Source: UBA6115 sp012514225
GTDB lineage: Bacteria > Bacillota > Clostridia > Christensenellales > Aristaeellaceae
Assembly: GCA_036756425.1 (NCBI GenBank)
Contig: DAIOLC010000003.1
Span: 50,430 to 114,429 of the forward strand
Length of the DNA stretch: 64,000 nt
Direction: 5' to 3'
Part shown: positions 1-7,413 of the stretch, one piece after another
Layout: each line of letters begins with the position of its first letter
Position numbering within the stretch: position 1 is the first letter of the stretch
Translations under genes and position numbers: made by a program
The notes under the pieces: model-generated
What the model was told of the DNA's origin: nothing
The model's database searches: none
The model's input: the letters and a program-made list of their open reading frames with translations, nothing else

Positions 1-155
1 TCGAAGTCCGTGGTCGTGGAGCCGTCCTCCACCTTGCCCTGGCGGTCGATGTTCCCGGCAGCGAAGAGCATCGACTCAGTCAGGGTCGTCTTGCCCTCGC
101 TGCCATGCCCCATCAGGGCGACGTTGCGGATATCCTTTGTCTGGTACTCAGCCAT
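1..155 (-). CDS. EF-G-like translation GTPase, N-terminal fragment
   Basis: Only the first 51 codons lie in the window; the gene runs off the left edge. The protein starts MAEYQTKDIRNVALMGH and continues into the P-loop GHGSEGKTTLTE, followed by a residue run ending STTTDF. This matches the G1 and pre-switch region of elongation-factor-G proteins. The wording (GHGSEGKTT rather than GHIDAGKTT) resembles the second, non-canonical EF-G seen in many Firmicutes rather than the main FusA; that assignment is inferred from about 50 residues. The ATG at 155 is preceded by a GGGGGAG ribosome binding site. The gene has its own promoter at 213-241. Ribosome translocation or recycling is the family role; the specific role here is unknown. 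Confidence 0.85.
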   Translation of the reverse strand, partial: MAEYQTKDIRNVALMGHGSEGKTTLTESMLFAAGNIDRQGKVEDGSTTTDF

Positions 156-212
156 GTGTGCTCCCCCTGTATTCAAATTGCATCCTTGCGCGATATGCTT
201 GCAACGGATGGT

Positions 213-241
213 ATTTTACCATACGGGAAAGCCTTGTTCAA
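213..241 (-). promoter_or_regulatory. Promoter of the EF-G-like gene
   Basis: On the minus strand TTGAAC (241-236), a 17-bp spacer and TAAAAT (218-213) form a sigma-A-type promoter. TGG immediately before the -10 gives an extended -10. It lies about 58 bp upstream of the start codon at 155. Confidence 0.75.
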
Positions 242-337
242 GCAAAGGCGGCGAATTGGGCGAAGCGGAGGCAATCGCGGCGCCTGCGGCGGCGGTTTCC
301 AGCCGTTCCGGGAACAGGCGGGCGCTGGTATACGGGT

Positions 338-369
338 AAAAAGAATGCCGGGCTGTTCGCCAGGCATTC
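338..369 (-). terminator. Terminator of the sigma/anti-sigma/SIMPL operon
   Basis: GAATGCC (343-349) pairs with GGCATTC (363-369), with three further inner pairs. Reading leftwards the stem is followed by five T residues (complement of 338-342). It sits 22 bp past the SIMPL stop codon. Confidence 0.8.
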
Positions 370-390
370 CTTAAAAACGGCCGCTTTCGA

Positions 391-1101
391 TTATTCGAGG
401 CCGAAGGTGATGGTCACGTTGGCGGTGACGGAGACATCCCCGGAGAGGATAGGCGTGGCCTTGGCCGCCCCGTCCCCGGCAAAGCTGTCGCGGTTCATGA
501 TGCCGTAGGGGGTGCCGTAGGCTTCGTTCGCCTCGATTTTCACGATGGCGCCCAGCGCGCCGCCCGAGGCCTCCGCCAGCACCATCGCCTTGGCTTTCGC
601 GTCTTCCACCGCGCGCCGGAGCGCCTGGTGGTAGGCTTCCGCCGCCTTGGAGGACTGGAAGGAAAGGCCGTAGATGTTGTTGGCGCCGACCGCGGCGGCC
701 GCGTCGATGGCTTCGGAGACCTTGGCGATGTCGCGGATGGTGATGGACACCATGTTGGTGACCGTGTAATTGCCGGAAATCAGGCGCGAAGTGGTCCCGA
801 CCACGCTTTCCCCCTGCTCGAAGTAGACGTTGAACTGGCTGGTGCGGATGTCCTCCGCGGGGATGCCCAGGCGCCCCATTTCGGCGACGAGCTTTTCCAT
901 GATGGCTGCATTTTCCTTCTGCGCGTCCGCCACGGAGTGCCCGCGGGTCATCGCGCCGATTTCGACGGTGGCGACGTCCGCCTGCAGGGACACAGTAGCG
1001 GTGCCGGTGACCAGCAGCGCTCCCCCGTCCTCCGCCAGGGCGGGAAGGGCCAGCGACAAAGCGAGGACGGCAATCAGCGCGACGGCTGTTATTCTTTTCA
1101 T
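391..1101 (-). CDS. SIMPL-domain (DUF541) exported protein
   Basis: This 236-residue protein begins with a signal peptide (MKRITAVALIAVLALSLALP, cleavage near ALA-EDGG) followed by one SIMPL/DUF541 domain. Family-typical stretches include VTGTATVSLQADVATVEIGA near the start and a closing strand VSVTANVTITFGLE. SIMPL proteins are small periplasmic or extracellular proteins, some oligomeric, with no agreed biochemical activity. The ATG at 1101 overlaps the stop of the upstream anti-sigma-like gene by four bases, and an AAGGAGG site precedes it. Being third in an operon with an ECF sigma factor and a membrane anti-sigma suggests it is an envelope protein tied to that regulatory circuit; this is inferred from position only. 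Confidence 0.85.
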   Translation of the reverse strand: MKRITAVALIAVLALSLALPALAEDGGALLVTGTATVSLQADVATVEIGAMTRGHSVADAQKENAAIMEKLVAEMGRLGIPAEDIRTSQFNVYFEQGESVVGTTSRLISGNYTVTNMVSITIRDIAKVSEAIDAAAAVGANNIYGLSFQSSKAAEAYHQALRRAVEDAKAKAMVLAEASGGALGAIVKIEANEAYGTPYGIMNRDSFAGDGAAKATPILSGDVSVTANVTITFGLE

Positions 1102-2255
1102 TTGGGTTTCCTCCTTTTAATCATGAGACGGATGACGAGTACCAGGACCGCGAGGGCAATCAGGTAGGGCAGGGCGATGGAGAGAAAGACCACCAGGTCG
1201 CCCAGCCAGAGCGTAAACTGCTTCCAGGCGGCGGCAACGCCGTTCCTGACGCGCTCCGGCAGGGATTCCTCCCGGTCCTGCGAGGTCTGGACAGGGCTCA
1301 ATTCGGTCAGGACCAGGTCCAGGGTGGCGTCGTCGACCCGGCTGTCGATGCCGCGCATCTGGCCGGTCAGCCGGTCGATTTCATACTGGGTGTCGGAGAT
1401 GGCGCTTTCCAGGGTGATGAGGTCCTCCACCGTCTGAGCCTGGGCCAATAGCGCGCGCAGGCGCTCCATCTTGGCCTGCTGGGTCTTCAGCCGGCTGTCC
1501 ATGTCGGCGTACTGCTCGCTGACGTCGTCGGCGGATTCGGAGAAGGAGACCAGCCGGCCGATGCCCTTGACGGCGCCGGCGAGCCCGTCCAGCCGCCCGG
1601 CGGGGACGCGCAGCGTCAGGTAGAGGACGCGCATCCCGTCGTAGTTGAGCGAGAGGCTGGTGTTCTGTACGCGGCCGCCCGCCTTGTCCAGGGCGGCCAG
1701 CATCGCGGCATAGTCCGCGTCGAAGGCCCGGGTGGACAGCTCCAGCCGCGCGGTGCGGATGATTTTCTGCCGGGCGGCGTCGTCGGACTTGGCGGGGGAC
1801 GCCTCGGCCATGACGTTGGACTCTGCCGAACGGGGCGCGGCGGCCATGTCGGCCGCGCCGCCGTAAACGCCGCCGCCTTCTTCTACGCTGTAGGCCTTGT
1901 ATCCGGCCTGCCCCGGCGCGCTGACGGCGGCGTCGCGCCGCTCGCGCCCGGCCAGCCAGGTGCCGCCGAACACCAGGATGAGGACGGCGGCGGCCGCCAG
2001 CCAGCGGGTGATTCCTGGGAATTGTTTCACGGGTTTGGGCGCCTCCTGTTCATGGAGTTTCTGCCTCCAGCCCAACCCGAAGGCGGCGGGTACCTCGCCG
2101 TCTTCGTTGAGCTCCCGGCAGTCCTCCAGCACCTTCAGGTGCAGGCGGCAGGCGGGGCAGTCGGCGAGGTGTTCCTCGGCCTCCCGCAGCGCGCCGTTGG
2201 CCAGCGTTCCGTCCAGGTACTGGTCCAGGAGGGTTTCAAAACGGTTGCAATCCAT
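1098..2255 (-). CDS. Zinc-finger anti-sigma-like membrane protein with DUF4349
   Basis: The 385-residue product has an N-terminal anti-sigma zinc-binding motif (HLADCPACRLHL, about residues 30-41), the His-x3-Cys-x2-Cys pattern of ZAS domains. A transmembrane segment follows at about 85-103 (WLAAAAVLILVFGGTWLAG). The extracytoplasmic DUF4349 part (about 165-345) contains a predicted coiled coil around YADMDSRLKTQQAKMERLRALL. A second membrane helix near the C-terminus (LVVFLSIALPYLIALAVLVLVI) ends in RLMIKRRKPK. The ATG at 2255 overlaps the sigma-factor stop by one base (TGATG) and has a GGAGGGA site; a TTG at 2258 is an alternative. The layout suggests it binds and restrains the adjacent sigma factor and senses the envelope; the ligand is unknown. 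Confidence 0.85.
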   Translation of the reverse strand: MDCNRFETLLDQYLDGTLANGALREAEEHLADCPACRLHLKVLEDCRELNEDGEVPAAFGLGWRQKLHEQEAPKPVKQFPGITRWLAAAAVLILVFGGTWLAGRERRDAAVSAPGQAGYKAYSVEEGGGVYGGAADMAAAPRSAESNVMAEASPAKSDDAARQKIIRTARLELSTRAFDADYAAMLAALDKAGGRVQNTSLSLNYDGMRVLYLTLRVPAGRLDGLAGAVKGIGRLVSFSESADDVSEQYADMDSRLKTQQAKMERLRALLAQAQTVEDLITLESAISDTQYEIDRLTGQMRGIDSRVDDATLDLVLTELSPVQTSQDREESLPERVRNGVAAAWKQFTLWLGDLVVFLSIALPYLIALAVLVLVIRLMIKRRKPK

Positions 2256-2827
2256 CAATCTTCCCTCCCTTCGCCCTTTGGACGCCCGTCCCTCAAAAAA
2301 AGTTCCCCGCTCTGCGAGAGGATGCGCAGTAAAATCCGCCGCGCGCGGTACACGCGGCTTTTAACAGTGCCCAGCGGCAGCCCGAGGACGTCCGCCGCCT
2401 CCTCATAGGAAAGCCCCTGCAGGTCGACCAGGACCTGCGGGGCTTTGAAATCAGCCGGAAGCTGGCCGACGGCGTCCCTCAGCAGCCGCCTGCGCTCACC
2501 TTTTTCCAATTGTTCATAGAGTTCCGGTGCGCCGTCGGGCACTTCCCAGCCGCTTTCGGAGAGCAAATCCAGGGAAACCGTCTGCCTGCGCTTCCTCAGC
2601 GCGTCCAAACAGACGCGCACCGCGATTTTATACAGCCAGGTGGAAAACTGCGCGTCCCCGCGGAAGGTATCCAAGGCGCGGAAGGCGCGCAACATCGCCT
2701 CCTGGGCGCAATCCTCCGCGTCCTCGCGGTTGCCCATGAGGTTGAAGCAGGTGTGGTACACCTGCTTTTCCAAGGGCGCCGCCAGCTGTTCGAACCGCTG
2801 CGCCTTGTCGTCCCGGGTTCCGCCCAC
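2255..2827 (-). CDS. ECF (group 4) RNA polymerase sigma factor
   Basis: The protein (about 190 aa) has the two-domain ECF layout. Region 2 carries GNREDAEDCAQEAMLRAFRA and FSTWLYKIAVRVCLDALRKR. Region 4 carries YEEAADVLGLPLGTVKSRVYRARR, a helix-turn-helix. It would direct RNA polymerase to a small regulon, probably including its own operon. The GTG at 2827 is chosen because GGGGGAAGG lies 6-7 bases upstream; an in-frame ATG at 2866 would add 13 residues but has no ribosome binding site. The stop overlaps the anti-sigma-like gene, the usual sigma/anti-sigma coupling. A TTGAACC at about 2880-2890 on the minus strand could be an ECF-type -35, but no convincing -10 follows at the usual distance. 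Confidence 0.88.
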   Translation of the reverse strand: MGGTRDDKAQRFEQLAAPLEKQVYHTCFNLMGNREDAEDCAQEAMLRAFRALDTFRGDAQFSTWLYKIAVRVCLDALRKRRQTVSLDLLSESGWEVPDGAPELYEQLEKGERRRLLRDAVGQLPADFKAPQVLVDLQGLSYEEAADVLGLPLGTVKSRVYRARRILLRILSQSGELFLRDGRPKGEGRED

Positions 2828-2924
2828 CGCCTGCCTTCCCCCTTTCCGCCTTGGGATGATACCCATCAAACGCCCGGGGGCGGTTCAAGCATGCAAGCGG
2901 TTCCCCATTTCGCCGCGTCAACTG

Positions 2925-3080
2925 AACGAATGAGTAAACGCACTGAGGGGATGAGAATTTTTGATGGCTCCGCTACGCGGAAAGAACGAGGCGTAGCCGG
3001 AGTCTGCGCCGAGTGAAGAGACAACGCGAAGACGCAAAAAGGCCGTCCCATCCAATTGTTTACGATTGAGTGTAGTATCA
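2925..3080 (+). repeat. Dispersed structured repeat, copy 1
   Basis: This stretch aligns with 50285-50436 in the same orientation. Both copies begin near AATGAGTAAA, contain ATGAGAAT-TTTGAT, AGCCGGAG and a block GCAAAAAGGCCGTCCCATC, and end near CGATTGAGT-TAGTAT. A conserved hairpin is visible: here GGCGTAG pairs with CTGCGCC around the loop CCGGAGT, with one U.G pair. A 21-codon frame (ATG at 2952 to TGA) is open in both copies, but most differences change amino acids, so it is probably not coding. The right edge runs into the stop codon of the leftward gene ending at 3078. Identity of the element is unknown. Confidence 0.8.
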
Positions 3081-3989
3081 GCCCCCGAAGAGGCGCAGGA
3101 AGCGCTCCCAGACGTTCTGTGCCTGCGGTTCCTCCGGCGCCTGCTCCGGTTTTTCCGGCGCGGGCACGCCGCCGAACATCATCACGAACTGCAGGGAGCG
3201 AACCGTGTTGCGGTCGTCGGCGAAGGAGCGGGGTTTTTGCCCCTGCAGGCCCTGCATGAAGCCGCCCATCATGCCGCTGACCGCGTTCTCCAGGGGGGAG
3301 CCGGCCAGCGCCTGGGCCGCGACCCGCTGGTACATCTCGGCGTCCATCTCCATGCGCACGCCGGCCGCCTGCACGCCCTGCATGGAAAAGTCCCGCACGT
3401 CGGCGCTGAAGCGGTATTCCGCCGGCTGGCCGGGCAGGATGACGTAGGACAGCGTGCGGCTGCCGCCCGCGACCGCCTGGGTGGCCTTTTCCGCCTTGAT
3501 GTTGAGGCACTTTTCGCTGTCCAGGGTGACCGTCACCTGCAGGGTGAGGCTGTCCGCATACGGCTTCATGGCCTCGTTGGGCGCGACGGTCAGGGTGACC
3601 TCCAGACGGCCGCTGGCGCCGGACAGGCTGGCCGGTTCGGTTTCCTTCCCGTCCAGCCGGTACGCGAGGGCGAAGGTCCATGGCAGGGCGTCGGCCTTCA
3701 GCGTGCCCTGGTAGTTGAAGCGCCCCGGCAGCAGGCGGATGTCGGCCTTGCCGTCCCGGTAATCGAAAGCCCCGGCCTCGGCCAGCGGCTGGACGTCCGC
3801 GTAATTCCCGTAATCGGTGATGTCCGCCGCCTCGTCCGTCTCAAAGGAGTTGACCAGGTAAACGGCCTCCGCCTTCCCCTCCGGGGACAGGCGGGCGTAG
3901 ACCACCTCGTCCTTGAACACCTCCGCCAGCGCCATCGCCGGGAGGAACAATACAAGCGCCGTCAGGACGCACAGCAGCCTGGTCTTCAT
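3078..3989 (-). CDS. Secreted protein of unknown function, partner of the MMPL exporter
   Basis: The 303-residue protein has a Sec signal peptide (MKTRLLCVLTALVLFLPAMA) and a mature part starting EVFKDEVVYARLSPEGKAEA. That opening resembles the N-terminal extracellular region of clostridial YhgE/Pip-like and MMPL-associated proteins, but no catalytic motif is evident. The C-terminus is Pro/Glu-rich (PAPEKPEQAPEEPQ) and ends in a short amphipathic segment (VWERFLRLFGG). The ATG at 3989 overlaps the exporter stop by four bases and has an AGGCGG site; an upstream in-frame start at 4043 lies inside the exporter gene and is less likely. Co-translation with the exporter suggests a shared transport or envelope role. 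The stop codon lies at the edge of the dispersed repeat. Confidence 0.75.
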   Translation of the reverse strand: MKTRLLCVLTALVLFLPAMALAEVFKDEVVYARLSPEGKAEAVYLVNSFETDEAADITDYGNYADVQPLAEAGAFDYRDGKADIRLLPGRFNYQGTLKADALPWTFALAYRLDGKETEPASLSGASGRLEVTLTVAPNEAMKPYADSLTLQVTVTLDSEKCLNIKAEKATQAVAGGSRTLSYVILPGQPAEYRFSADVRDFSMQGVQAAGVRMEMDAEMYQRVAAQALAGSPLENAVSGMMGGFMQGLQGQKPRSFADDRNTVRSLQFVMMFGGVPAPEKPEQAPEEPQAQNVWERFLRLFGG

Positions 3990-6031
3990 AGAACCGCCTT
4001 TCCGCGTTTGAGCATCGTCTTCTGGATGGGTTTGTCGAGCCACACGAGCATCTGCGGCAGCACGAGCAGCACCATGGTCATCGAGAACACGGCGCCGCGG
4101 CCGATGATGGTGCCCATCTCGCTGATGATGCCGTTCTCCCGGACCAGGAAACCCAGCGCGTAGCCAGCCAAGGCCAGAATCATCGCCGGGGGCAGGATGG
4201 AGCCGGTGGACACCTTCAGCGCCCAGGCGGCCGCGTCCCGCGGCTTCATCGTCTCCCGGCCCTCCAGGTAGCGCTGGGTCAGCAGGATGCCGTAGTCCAC
4301 CGTCGCGCCGAGCTGGACGGATGAAACAATCTGGTAGCCCACGTAGTTGAGCGTCTCCCCCTGGAAGTAGGGGATGCCCATGTTCAGCCAGATGGAGCCC
4401 TCGATGACCAGCAGGAGGATGAAGGGGATGGTCAGGTTGCGGAAGTTGACCAGCAGCACGAGCCCGACGGATATCAGGCCGGCCAGGAGCACCTTCAGGT
4501 TATCCCCGGTGATGATGGTCTTCAGGTCGAGGTTGACGGCGCTTTCGCTGAGCAGGAGGCTGTCCTCGGGGTAGACGGAGGCCGCCGCCCGGCGCACGTC
4601 CTCCACCAGGCGGAAGGCCGCCTCGCCCTCATCCTGGGTGCGGGCGGTCAGGATGAAGCGGGCGTAACCCCCCTCGTAAAACGGCTCGGTGGCCTCCTTC
4701 GGCAGCACCTGGGGCGGGATTTCCACCGACACGGTGCCGGCGTAGGACATCACGCCCACCACGCCGGGCACCTCCTGAAGCGCCGCGCTCAGGCGCGCTT
4801 CCTTCGCCCGGTCACCGCGGGGCGCCATGACCAGCATCATGCGCTCTTCCCCGAAGCGTTCCTCGATCTTGTTCTGTTCCAGCTTCAGGGAGGAATCCGC
4901 AGCGTGCATCCCGCTGTTGCCGTACAGGAAGGTATTCTGCCGCTGGGCGATGAAGGCCGGGGGCAGCAGCAGGATCAGCAGGATGGCGACAGGCGCGCCG
5001 AAACGGATAACCGCGCGGCCGAAGCGCCGGAAGGAGGGCATCAGGCTGCGGTGCGCCGTCCGGTCTATCCATTTGACGCTGGAGATGGAGATGGCGGGCA
5101 GGATGACCATGACGCTGAGGTAACTGAGCGCCACGCCCTTGGCCAATACAAGGCCCATGTCCCGCCCCAGGCCGAAATCCATCAGAACAAGCGCCAAGAA
5201 ACCGAACACGGTGGTGGACGCGCTGGAGGCGACGGCGGAGGCGGAGCGCTGGATGGCCAGTTTCATCGCCTCCACCGCGTCGTGCCCTTCGTCGCGCGCC
5301 TCGGAAAAGCGATGCAGCAGGAAGACCGCGTAGTCGATGGACACCGCCAGCTGCAGCACCGCGGAACAGGCCCGGGTGATATAGGAAATGCTGCCGAAAA
5401 CGAAGTTGGTGCCCTCGTTGAGCAGGATGGCCACGCCGATGACAATGAGGAAGAGCAGCGGCTCCACCCAGTGGCGGGTGGACAGGACGAGAATCAGGAG
5501 GCAAAGGGGAACGACATAGTACATGATGGAGGCGATCTGCCCCATGGTGACATTGACCTGCTGGGCGTTTTCAACCGCCGGGCCCTTCATCAGCGCGTCC
5601 GGGTACTTTTCCCGGATGAGGGGCACCAGCCGGCTGTCCTCCCCCTTTTCAAGGACCAACTGGTAAAGCGGCCCGTCGTTGTAGTACTGCCCGGCAAGCG
5701 CTTCGGGCAGCATCTGGACGGGCGTGGCGCTGAGGTCCGCCAGGTCGTCCAGCCAGAGGACGCTGTCGATGCCCGGGATGGCAGCCAGCGCTTTTTTCTG
5801 TTCCAGCGCGTCCGCGATGCCGCGCCCCGGCAGGTAGACCTGCAGGTTGGGCATCTCTGTCTTCACCGCGCCCATCGCCCGCGCGGTCGGGGCGTCGGAG
5901 GGCAGATAGTCGCTGAGGTTGTAGTTGACCTTTACGAACGGCACCGCGAAGACGCTGGCCACGCAAAGCGCCAGCGCGGCGACGATGATGAGCCGCCGGT
6001 AACGGATGATTCCCTCGCTGATTCGCTTCAT
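3986..6031 (-). CDS. MMPL/RND-family exporter
   Basis: The 681-residue membrane protein starts with a helix (YRRLIIVAALALCVASVFAV) and an extracellular loop carrying VNYNLSDYLPSDAPTARAM, a recurrent MMPL motif. Two homologous halves follow, each with a cluster of five helices. The intramembrane Asp signature appears in each half, in VSIDYAVFLLHRF and GATVDYGILLTQRY. The family is proton-driven and exports lipids, peptides or drugs; the substrate here is not predictable. The ATG at 6031 is chosen for its GGAAAGGA site and because the longer frame lacks one. It is the first gene of a two-gene unit with the secreted protein downstream. A TATACT at 6081-6076 may be its -10. Confidence 0.88.
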   Translation of the reverse strand: MKRISEGIIRYRRLIIVAALALCVASVFAVPFVKVNYNLSDYLPSDAPTARAMGAVKTEMPNLQVYLPGRGIADALEQKKALAAIPGIDSVLWLDDLADLSATPVQMLPEALAGQYYNDGPLYQLVLEKGEDSRLVPLIREKYPDALMKGPAVENAQQVNVTMGQIASIMYYVVPLCLLILVLSTRHWVEPLLFLIVIGVAILLNEGTNFVFGSISYITRACSAVLQLAVSIDYAVFLLHRFSEARDEGHDAVEAMKLAIQRSASAVASSASTTVFGFLALVLMDFGLGRDMGLVLAKGVALSYLSVMVILPAISISSVKWIDRTAHRSLMPSFRRFGRAVIRFGAPVAILLILLLPPAFIAQRQNTFLYGNSGMHAADSSLKLEQNKIEERFGEERMMLVMAPRGDRAKEARLSAALQEVPGVVGVMSYAGTVSVEIPPQVLPKEATEPFYEGGYARFILTARTQDEGEAAFRLVEDVRRAAASVYPEDSLLLSESAVNLDLKTIITGDNLKVLLAGLISVGLVLLVNFRNLTIPFILLLVIEGSIWLNMGIPYFQGETLNYVGYQIVSSVQLGATVDYGILLTQRYLEGRETMKPRDAAAWALKVSTGSILPPAMILALAGYALGFLVRENGIISEMGTIIGRGAVFSMTMVLLVLPQMLVWLDKPIQKTMLKRGKAVL

Positions 6032-6075
6032 CGCTTTCCTTTCCCGGCGCCCGGGCGAACCGACCGCCGGGTCGG

Positions 6076-6081
6076 AGTATA
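6076..6081 (-). promoter_or_regulatory. Possible -10 element for the MMPL operon
   Basis: TATACT is read leftwards about 45 bp before the start codon at 6031. The sequence 17 bp upstream (TTTTGT) is a poor -35, so the call is tentative. Confidence 0.4.
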
Positions 6082-6203
6082 ACAGGAAGTAACGCGACAC
6101 AAAACCTGTTAAACAACTTATTGTATGTTTTAAGACATTTTATCGGATACTGGCCTTTACGCAGTGCTGCATGCCGCGGAAAGCGGCCGGGCAAAACAGG
6201 CTT

Positions 6204-6232
6204 TTGCAAACCATCGCGCCTGAGGTTATAAT
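6204..6232 (+). promoter_or_regulatory. Promoter of the envelope cluster
   Basis: TTGCAA (6204-6209), a 17-bp spacer and TATAAT (6227-6232) form a near-consensus promoter. The expected transcription start is near 6239, which rules out the GTG at 6238 as start codon of the glycosyltransferase and supports the TTG at 6301. Confidence 0.85.
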
Positions 6233-6300
6233 GTCTGGTGGTTTGCGGGGCGAGCCAGACCAGCCTGAATACCGCGGAAGCGACGACAGCGGAGACATCA

Positions 6301-7413
6301 TTGAACCGACCCGAGGACGCCGTCATCCTGATTCCCTCCCTGCACCCGGACGAAAAGCTGGGGCAGTACGTGGACGACCTGGTCGCCCACGGGTTTTCAA
6401 AAATCGTCGTGGTGGACGACGGCTCCGGGGAGGCGTACGGGCATATTTTCCAGGCCTTGAAAGCGCACCCGGAGTGCGAGGTGCTGGGCTACGAGGTCAA
6501 CCGGGGAAAGGGCTACGCGCTGCGGCACGGCATGCGCCACGTGACGGCGCGCTGGCCGGAGGCGCCCGGCGTGGTGACGGCCGACTCCGACGGGCAGCAC
6601 ACGGCAGAGGACTGCCTGAAGGTTTCCGAGGCCATGCTCGCGCACCCGGAGCGGCTGACGCTGGGCTCCCGGGATTTTTCGCTGGAGAACGTCCCCGGGA
6701 AAAGCCGGGCCGGCAACCGGCTGACCAGCTTCTTCTTCGCCCTGCTGTACGGCCGCTGGCTGCCGGACACCCAGACGGGACTGCGCGGCATCTCCAGGGA
6801 ACTGCTGCCCCGGATGGCGGAAATCCCCGGCGACCGGTTCGAATACGAGATGAACATGCTCATCCATGCCGCCGGCTGGGGGGTGGCATTCGAGGTCGTC
6901 GGCATCCGCACGATTTACCTGGAGCAGAACGCCGGGACGCATTTCCGCCCCTTCCACGACTCGGCGCGCATCTACCGGCTGCTGTTCGGCAACTTTTTCC
7001 GCTTCGCGTCCGCCAGCGCGCTGTCCACGCTGCTGGACGTGGCGCTGTTCACGGTGCTGGACAAGTGGCTGATTCCGGGGTTGTTCCCCGGGTTTTCCAG
7101 CCGCAGGGAGTACGGGCTGGTGCTTTCGGCGACGGCCGTCGCCCGCGTGTGCTCGGCCCTGTTCAACTACCGGGTCAACCGCCAGTTCGTCTTCCGCATC
7201 GAGCGCAGCCGGGGCGCGCTGATGCGCTACGCGCTGCTGGTGGTCGCGGTCATGTTCGCCTCCGCCACGCTGGTCACCTGGCTGAACCAATGGCTGGGGA
7301 TGGACAAGACGCTGGCCAAGATCCTCGTCGACACCGCGCTGTTTTTCATCAATTACCGCATTCAGAGGTCCTGGGTGTTTTCCGCGCCCGGGGAAAGGAA
7401 CGACAAAGCATGA
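6301..7413 (+). CDS. Family 2 glycosyltransferase fused to a GtrA-like membrane domain
   Basis: Residues 1 to about 215 form a GT-A fold: VILIPSLHPDE at the start, the nucleotide-sugar site VVVDDGSG, and a metal-binding ADSDGQHTAED motif. TQTGLRGIS and the acidic FEYEMNM are typical of dolichyl-phosphate-mannose-synthase-like enzymes. The C-terminal ~140 residues are a GtrA domain with four hydrophobic helices and the conserved FNYRVNRQFVF and FINYRIQRSWVF. Such fusions make a polyprenyl-phosphate-linked sugar and move or use it at the membrane for wall-glycan decoration. The TTG at 6301 (GGAG six bases upstream) fits the promoter. The stop overlaps the next gene by four bases. Confidence 0.9.
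   Translation: MNRPEDAVILIPSLHPDEKLGQYVDDLVAHGFSKIVVVDDGSGEAYGHIFQALKAHPECEVLGYEVNRGKGYALRHGMRHVTARWPEAPGVVTADSDGQHTAEDCLKVSEAMLAHPERLTLGSRDFSLENVPGKSRAGNRLTSFFFALLYGRWLPDTQTGLRGISRELLPRMAEIPGDRFEYEMNMLIHAAGWGVAFEVVGIRTIYLEQNAGTHFRPFHDSARIYRLLFGNFFRFASASALSTLLDVALFTVLDKWLIPGLFPGFSSRREYGLVLSATAVARVCSALFNYRVNRQFVFRIERSRGALMRYALLVVAVMFASATLVTWLNQWLGMDKTLAKILVDTALFFINYRIQRSWVFSAPGERNDKA

Noticed and set aside
2952..3017. 21-codon frame inside the dispersed repeat, open in both copies
   Set aside because: Differences between copies are mostly non-synonymous and there is no properly spaced ribosome binding site; it is better explained as part of a structured repeat.
4904..6082. Plus-strand open frame of 392 codons opposite the MMPL exporter
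   Set aside because: The translation is rich in Gly, Arg, His and Gln without motifs; the exporter on the other strand is unambiguous.
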